9,446 nt of DNA from JBJXFK01 sp046155505 (GTDB lineage: Bacteria; Planctomycetota; Phycisphaerae; UBA1845; Fen-1342), in the NCBI GenBank assembly GCA_046155505.1, contig JBJXFK010000355.1:1-9446 (forward strand), read 5' to 3'. Every line of letters starts with the position of its first letter. Position 1 is the stretch's first letter. The notes under the pieces are model-generated. The model was not told the origin of the DNA. It did not search any database and saw only the letters and a program-made list of their open reading frames with translations. Below, in pieces: positions 5,764 to 9,446 of this stretch. A program made the translations under genes and the position numbers.

Positions 5764-7014
5764 ATGGCCGACCACGATTCCAGCAAGAAGATCGAGGAAA
5801 TCGAGTATTTACGCGCGGTCGCCGTGATCATCACGGTGTTCGCACATTCCAGATTGCTGTTCCTCTGGAACCCCGAGTGGTTGAAGACGATCAACGCACA
5901 TTTCGTTTTCGGCACCGGCGTGGATCTCTTTTTTTGCATCTCGGGATTCGTGATCAGCAAGACGTTGGTCGAGATGCTCGACAATGCCCGCGCCGACGAG
6001 AAGCTACTCGTGCTGAAGGCGTTTTGGGTGCGACGTTTTCATCGACTGATGCCGTCGGCGTGGTTCTGGGCGATGTGGTACGTCATCGCATCGGGGACAG
6101 GCGTTTTCTCGCACAATGAGCTGGGCAGTTTCTGGCTCAACGTGAAGAATTTCGTAGCGGTCTCGACGTTCACCGCCAACATGCGCGATCAGAGCAATCT
6201 GATGGCGATCTATTGGACGCTTTCCTCGGAAGAACAGTTCTATCTCGTCTATCCGATCTTCCTCCTGTTCGTCGCCGGCACCCATCGAAAATGGGCGCTG
6301 CTCGCGATCGCGGGCGCGCTGTTCCTGTCACCGCCGACGTTTCGCCTGCTGGCGTTGCGGTTCGACACGATGATCTGGGGCGTGCTGCTCTTTTTCTTCT
6401 CACGAACCGTCGCGTATCGCGTGTTCGAGCCGACGTGGCTGCAGAATCGCGCGCTATCAATCGTCACGGCGCTGTTTCTGGTGTTCCTGCTGGTCGCTGT
6501 GCCGACCACGCTCGGCGACATTTACTTCATGCCGCAGATCCTGACGATCGTCTGTGCGCTGCTGGTCTGGATCGCCAGTTACGGAAAGAGCTACCTGCTC
6601 GCGCTTCCCCAGCCGTTTTCTGCGGGAATGAGCTGGGCGGGTGCCCGCTCCTATGCGATTTACCTCGTGCATGGCCCGGCGCTCTACATTACTCACGACA
6701 TTTGGTATCGCTACGCGGCCCAGCGCGGCGTGAAGCCGGAGCAGATCGACGCGTCGTATACCTTGGCGTACACACTCACGTTTGTCGCACTGATCGTGCT
6801 CCTCTGCGAGTTCAACTACCGTGTGCTCGAGGTGCCGTTCATCGCGCGCGGTCGGCGAATCGCCAAGGAAATCCTTGCACCCCTGCGTGCGAGCGGAGCA
6901 AGAGACGGTACCGTCGGCGGCGAGGCAACCGCAGCAGCTTCGACCGGCTTGACGAAAACCGGCGTCGGATCAGCATCGGGCGGAACACAACTTCCCGTCC
7001 CGGCCGCGCCGTAG
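5764..7014 (+). CDS. acyltransferase family 3 membrane protein (OafA/YrhL-like O-acyltransferase)
   Basis: A 416-residue polytopic membrane acyltransferase of normal length. IEYLRAVAVIITVFAHSR (13-30) opens the first membrane segment and carries His28, at the conserved catalytic position. GTGVDLFFCISGFVISK (50-66), FWVRRFHRLMP (87-97), WTLSSEEQFYLVYP (151-164) and WAGARSYAIYLVHGP (291-305) are the successive family landmarks. Such proteins transfer acetyl or other acyl groups across the membrane to sugars of O-antigen, peptidoglycan, exopolysaccharide or antibiotics; the acceptor is unknown. No SGNH domain is fused. The last 40 or so residues are a Gly/Ala/Thr/Ser-rich tail without structure. 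I use the ATG at 5764 because the family's N terminus begins right there; the upstream TTG at 5653 adds 37 atypical residues. The Shine-Dalgarno is weak (GAAAG, about 10 nt upstream). Monocistronic by appearance. Confidence 0.94.
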   Translation: MADHDSSKKIEEIEYLRAVAVIITVFAHSRLLFLWNPEWLKTINAHFVFGTGVDLFFCISGFVISKTLVEMLDNARADEKLLVLKAFWVRRFHRLMPSAWFWAMWYVIASGTGVFSHNELGSFWLNVKNFVAVSTFTANMRDQSNLMAIYWTLSSEEQFYLVYPIFLLFVAGTHRKWALLAIAGALFLSPPTFRLLALRFDTMIWGVLLFFFSRTVAYRVFEPTWLQNRALSIVTALFLVFLLVAVPTTLGDIYFMPQILTIVCALLVWIASYGKSYLLALPQPFSAGMSWAGARSYAIYLVHGPALYITHDIWYRYAAQRGVKPEQIDASYTLAYTLTFVALIVLLCEFNYRVLEVPFIARGRRIAKEILAPLRASGARDGTVGGEATAAASTGLTKTGVGSASGGTQLPVPAAP

Positions 7015-7031
7015 CTTTTTCACGGCAGAGT

Positions 7032-7052
7032 GTGCAAGCCTGCCGCTTGCGC
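7032..7052. repeat. REP-like hairpin after the acyltransferase gene
   Basis: GTGCAAGC-CTGCC-GCTTGCGC forms an 8-bp stem with one G-U pair and a 5-nt loop, 18 nt after the acyltransferase stop. No T-run follows, so a Rho-independent terminator is unlikely. It may stabilise the mRNA end or be a dispersed palindrome. Confidence 0.5.
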
Positions 7053-7511
7053 GCCGTCGGTGCCTCGGGCTCGAATCCGCCAGCCCCGTACGCACGGTCG
7101 GCTCACAAACAAGCGAGCACCCCGCGTTGCCGCCGAGTGCTCGCCGAAGAAATCGATTTCCGCAGTTGGCCGGTGGGAGAGGTTTGCCGGAACCCTTCTG
7201 TAAGGGGGGTGGACACCGTCGGCCCGAGCCACGCGCGCAAGGCGCGCTCGCAGGGGTACCCGAACGTTCTTAGTGTCCTCCCAGTTTCCAGCGTATCGGT
7301 TCGAGCAAATGATTCTCCCGTATCGCACCACGCAGATCTCGATTGGATCGCACGCGATCTGCCAAGTATAGCCCGCGCCCACGCGAGTTCGAAAAATTCC
7401 GCGCCGACTTTCGCGTGCCACACTCGCACGCATCGCAGCACGCAAGACTTACAAATTTTCGAGTGGGCGAATGGGGACGCGCAGAATTGCGCTAGCCCGA
7501 TACAAACATGC

Positions 7512-7548
7512 GGGGATCAACGGGCGCGTCACGCGCACGTTGATCCCC
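7512..7548 (-). terminator. strong hairpin downstream of rpsT, probable terminator
   Basis: GGGGATCAACG (7512-7522) pairs perfectly with CGTTGATCCCC (7538-7548); after one G-A mismatch the stem continues GCGCG/CGCGC around a TCA loop. That is 16 paired bases in 37 nt. On the minus strand it begins 44 nt after the rpsT stop and is followed by GCATGTTTGTATC, only moderately U-rich. It is either a terminator or a barrier that protects the rpsT mRNA 3' end. Confidence 0.55.
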
Positions 7549-7592
7549 GAACGTCTGCACTGGGCAATCGAAGCGCCTCAAAACGCGGCGCG

Positions 7593-7865
7593 TTATTTGC
7601 TGGCGGTCAAAGCGTTGAGCTTCTTGGCCAGGCGGCTCTTGCGCCGCGCCGCCTCGTTCTTGTGCATCAGGCCGCGGGTCGACTCGCGGTCCAGCAGCTT
7701 TACGGCTGCGGCGACTTCGGCCTTGGCCTTGATCGGATCGCCGGCGGTCATGGCGTCTTTCACGTCGCGGAGCTGCGACTTGATGACTGCGCGACGACCG
7801 CGGTTCTGGGCGTTACGCTTTTCGGACTGACGGACGCGCTTCTTTGCGGACAGTGAATGAGCCAC
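7593..7865 (-). CDS. rpsT: 30S ribosomal protein S20
   Basis: A 90-residue, strongly basic protein with the S20 pattern: N-terminal AHSLSAKKRVRQSEKRNAQNR, a central helix with KSQLRDVKDAM, and the C-terminal signature HKNEAARRKSRLAKKLN (68-84). S20 binds 16S rRNA early in assembly of the small subunit body. The start is the GTG at 7863-7865: AAGGAG lies exactly 5 nt upstream and the resulting N terminus, M-AHSLSAKK, is the family's own. The in-frame TTG at 7883 would give six extra residues encoded by the ribosome binding site itself and is wrong. A non-ATG start is also seen for rpsT in some other bacteria, where S20 represses its own translation. The gene follows the TPR gene by 86 bp on the same strand; a hairpin lies between. 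Confidence 0.97.
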   Translation of the reverse strand: MAHSLSAKKRVRQSEKRNAQNRGRRAVIKSQLRDVKDAMTAGDPIKAKAEVAAAVKLLDRESTRGLMHKNEAARRKSRLAKKLNALTASK

Positions 7866-7870
7866 GAGAT

Positions 7871-7876
7871 CTCCTT
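7871..7876 (-). promoter_or_regulatory. strong ribosome binding site of rpsT
   Basis: AAGGAG on the minus strand, 5 nt before the GTG start. It fixes the start of S20 and compensates for the non-ATG codon. Confidence 0.85.
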
Positions 7877-7881
7877 GATAC

Positions 7882-7904
7882 AACCCGCTTCGCTTCGGCG
7901 GGTT
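7882..7904. promoter_or_regulatory. hairpin in the rpsT leader, immediately before the ribosome binding site
   Basis: AACCCGC (7882-7888) and GCGGGTT (7898-7904) form a 7-bp stem around a 9-nt loop. On the minus strand it lies 47 nt after the TPR stop and 5 nt before the AAGGAG of rpsT. Read on the plus strand it is followed by TTTTC, like a weak terminator, but no plus-strand gene precedes it. It could end part of the TPR transcript or modulate rpsT translation. Confidence 0.5.
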
Positions 7905-7951
7905 TTCAATCCCAATCGTTCATTGATTCGCCTAGCGATCGCCCGTTGAGG

Positions 7952-9433
7952 CTAGACCGCCTTCTTTTGCTTCAACGCTTCCGACCGTTGCCGCGCTTCG
8001 CCGTCGAGGTAGTTGTAATCCACCCGCAGCAACTTCCCATATGTCGCCAGCGCTTCCTCAACCCGGTCGGCGGCCTCGAAAGACCGAGCCGACCAGTATA
8101 CCAGCTTTTTCCAAGTGTCGTCGCCCGGCGGGTCGTGGCTTTCGGTCGCTTCACGCAGGATTTCGATCGATTCCTGCGGCAACTGTTTGTGATAAAACGC
8201 TTGGCCGATGAGCAGCATGCACACCGAACGCGAGCGCGGATCGTTCTGCGCCATCTGGAGTTGCGGAATCGCGTCATCGTACAGGCCCAGGCGGAACATG
8301 CCCTGGCCCAGCTTGAATTTCATCCGCAGGTCGGTCGGGTACTTGGACACGCGCTCGCGATAAATGTCGACCTCGGTCTCGTACTCGGCCCGCGCCGTCT
8401 GGCGGGCGAGCTCGCGATCCTCGTCGGCCTTGGTCTGGCGGGCCTTCTCGACCGCTCGCCGCGTGTCGCGCGATAGCTGCCGCAGCAAAATCTCGTCAGC
8501 TCGCAGCTTGAATTGATAGTTGCTGGTCTTTTCGTAATTCTCGATGAGCATCGCGATCGCGGCATCTTCGTCGATCTTCTTCTCGCTCTTGAGCAGTGCA
8601 TCGGCATAGGCCAGCACCTTGCCAATCACCGTCGGATTGGCCTGGTAGTCCTTCTTCGCGGTATCGACCACGCCTTCGAGTGAATTCTCACTCTGCTTCA
8701 TCCGCTCGGAATCGTAAAGCTGCTTTTGCCGCTCGGCGTCTTGCAACGATTCGCGGAAGCTGTCGGCGCTTCCGTACTTGCCTTTGACGATGGTCAGCTT
8801 GCCCGACAACTCGCGCTGCTCGTCGCGCATCGCCATGTCGGTCGGGTTCAGGCCGACGAGATAATCGACACTCTGCACGGCGGCTTCATAGCACCACGCC
8901 GCGATCGGCCCGGTGCTCTCGGCCTCGGCCCGCTCGCCCAATTCCATCAGGATCGTCTTGTAACTCTTGAAGCGGGCCATGTTGGGCTTTTTGTCACGCC
9001 GCATGGATTCGAACACGCGTGGCGAGATCCACTTCACGGTTTCGATAAAGCCGCACTTGGCGGCGTTTTTGAGCATGGCGTCGAGATGGTCGGGGTTTTG
9101 CGGGTCTTTGGCGAGCAGCATCTCGGCGTTGAACATCGCCTGCTTGGCATCTTTTCCGCCGGTGCCGAGCTTCATGCGGTCGAAAACGCCGGGCTTCTTG
9201 CCGCCGGCCTGCGCACGCTGGATCGCGATCGAGTGCAGCGGCATGTGCCCCTCGTCGACGGCGTCGGGCCAGAAGCCCAGGCCGGTGATCATCGACTCAA
9301 TCGCGTAGTCGTAATTTCGCTGATCGCGAAGCTGGGTGGCTTTCTTGAACCACTGCCTCGCACGCGTCTTATCGGCCTCTGTCGCTGGTGGCGGCAGGGG
9401 CTCGATCGCGCCCGTCTTCGAATCCTTCGCCAT
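7952..9433 (-). CDS. TPR-repeat protein of unknown function
   Basis: A 493-residue soluble protein with no signal peptide or membrane segment. A TPR-like unit lies near the N terminus (about 24-57, with KKATQLRDQRNYDYAIESMITGL). Three consecutive TPR units occupy the C-terminal part: about 369-402 (KLGQGMFRLGLYDDAIPQLQMA), 403-436 (IGQAFYHKQLPQESIEILREA) and 440-473 (SARSFEAADRVEEALATYGKLL). Residues about 320-362 are very rich in Arg, Lys and Glu and probably form a long helix or coiled coil. The middle (about 100-320) is helical by appearance but matches nothing I recognise. TPRs bind partner proteins; the partner is not visible. The ATG at 9433 has GGAAG 6 nt upstream. It precedes rpsT on the same strand, which hints at a role tied to growth or translation, but adjacency is the only support. 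Confidence 0.85.
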   Translation of the reverse strand: MAKDSKTGAIEPLPPPATEADKTRARQWFKKATQLRDQRNYDYAIESMITGLGFWPDAVDEGHMPLHSIAIQRAQAGGKKPGVFDRMKLGTGGKDAKQAMFNAEMLLAKDPQNPDHLDAMLKNAAKCGFIETVKWISPRVFESMRRDKKPNMARFKSYKTILMELGERAEAESTGPIAAWCYEAAVQSVDYLVGLNPTDMAMRDEQRELSGKLTIVKGKYGSADSFRESLQDAERQKQLYDSERMKQSENSLEGVVDTAKKDYQANPTVIGKVLAYADALLKSEKKIDEDAAIAMLIENYEKTSNYQFKLRADEILLRQLSRDTRRAVEKARQTKADEDRELARQTARAEYETEVDIYRERVSKYPTDLRMKFKLGQGMFRLGLYDDAIPQLQMAQNDPRSRSVCMLLIGQAFYHKQLPQESIEILREATESHDPPGDDTWKKLVYWSARSFEAADRVEEALATYGKLLRVDYNYLDGEARQRSEALKQKKAV

Positions 9434-9446
9434 CGCCCACTTCCGA

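Larger units (their letters stand above)
7015..7592. other. 578-bp intergenic region with hairpins, no convincing gene
   Basis: Open frames exist on both strands, but none resembles a protein family, and their composition is that of GC-rich chance frames. The region contains a REP-like hairpin at 7032-7052, an 8-bp inverted repeat at 7113-7120/7137-7144, the small perfect palindrome GCGCGC-AAG-GCGCGC at 7233-7247, a promoter-like pair on the plus strand at 7343-7372, and the strong hairpin at 7512-7548. It separates genes that converge, the acyltransferase and rpsT. Confidence 0.6.

Noticed and set aside
7059..7083. tRNA T-arm-like string GGGCTCGAATCC
   Set aside because: The stem around the loop does not pair beyond two or three bases, and no acceptor, anticodon or D-arm can be found at the right distances.
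7020..7445. 141-codon minus-strand open frame in the gap after the acyltransferase
   Set aside because: No recognisable domain, no good ribosome binding site seen, and it spans several hairpins; more likely a chance frame over repeat-like DNA.
6213..7856. 547-codon plus-strand open frame
   Set aside because: It is a frame-shifted reading of the acyltransferase, then gap sequence, then the antisense of rpsT; no family resemblance and Arg/Ser/Pro-rich chance composition.
1..9446. CRISPR array, transposase, toxin-antitoxin pair or defence island
   Set aside because: No regularly spaced identical repeats, no transposase or integrase motifs and no defence gene set were seen; the single Uma2 gene is not enough to call a defence system.

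Overview
The window is GC-rich, gene-dense bacterial chromosome. Gene content and style point to a planctomycete-like bacterium, perhaps of the Pirellulales group: a Uma2-family nuclease, a soluble TPR protein beside rpsT, REP-like palindromes in the gaps, and a GC-rich gap rich in hairpins with no gene. This placement is an inference from style, not from a phylogenetic marker; the one universal marker, ribosomal protein S20, was only recognised, not placed in a tree.

Layout. (1) 1-2260, minus strand: an acyl-CoA dehydrogenase followed by an M16 peptidase-fold protein that runs off the left edge and has lost both zinc-binding histidines. The 80 bp between them is almost entirely a REPIN-like pair of inverted palindromes that also supplies the stop codon of the dehydrogenase. 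(2) 2261-2647: a divergent intergenic region holding a second, unrelated inverted-repeat element of about 160 bp flanked by 12-bp direct repeats, then a short triplicated motif, then a good promoter. (3) 2648-4938, plus strand: tRNA-Leu(CAA), a GT-C type membrane glycosyltransferase that begins 21 nt after the tRNA, and an NAD(P)H-dependent FMN reductase; probably one transcription unit. (4) 4957-5562, minus strand: a Uma2-family nuclease, convergent with the reductase. (5) 5764-7014, plus strand: an OafA-type membrane acyltransferase. (6) 7015-7592: 578 bp with no convincing gene but several hairpins. (7) 7593-9433, minus strand: a TPR-repeat protein of unknown function followed by rpsT (ribosomal protein S20), which has a hairpin just before its ribosome binding site and a strong hairpin after its stop.

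The glycosyltransferase and the acyltransferase both suggest modification of envelope lipids or glycans, but they are separate units and no shared pathway can be shown. I see no CRISPR array, prophage, transposase gene or complete defence island. The most unusual material is the two palindromic repeat elements, the M16 protein lacking its metal site, and the tRNA that forms the leader of a glycosyltransferase mRNA.
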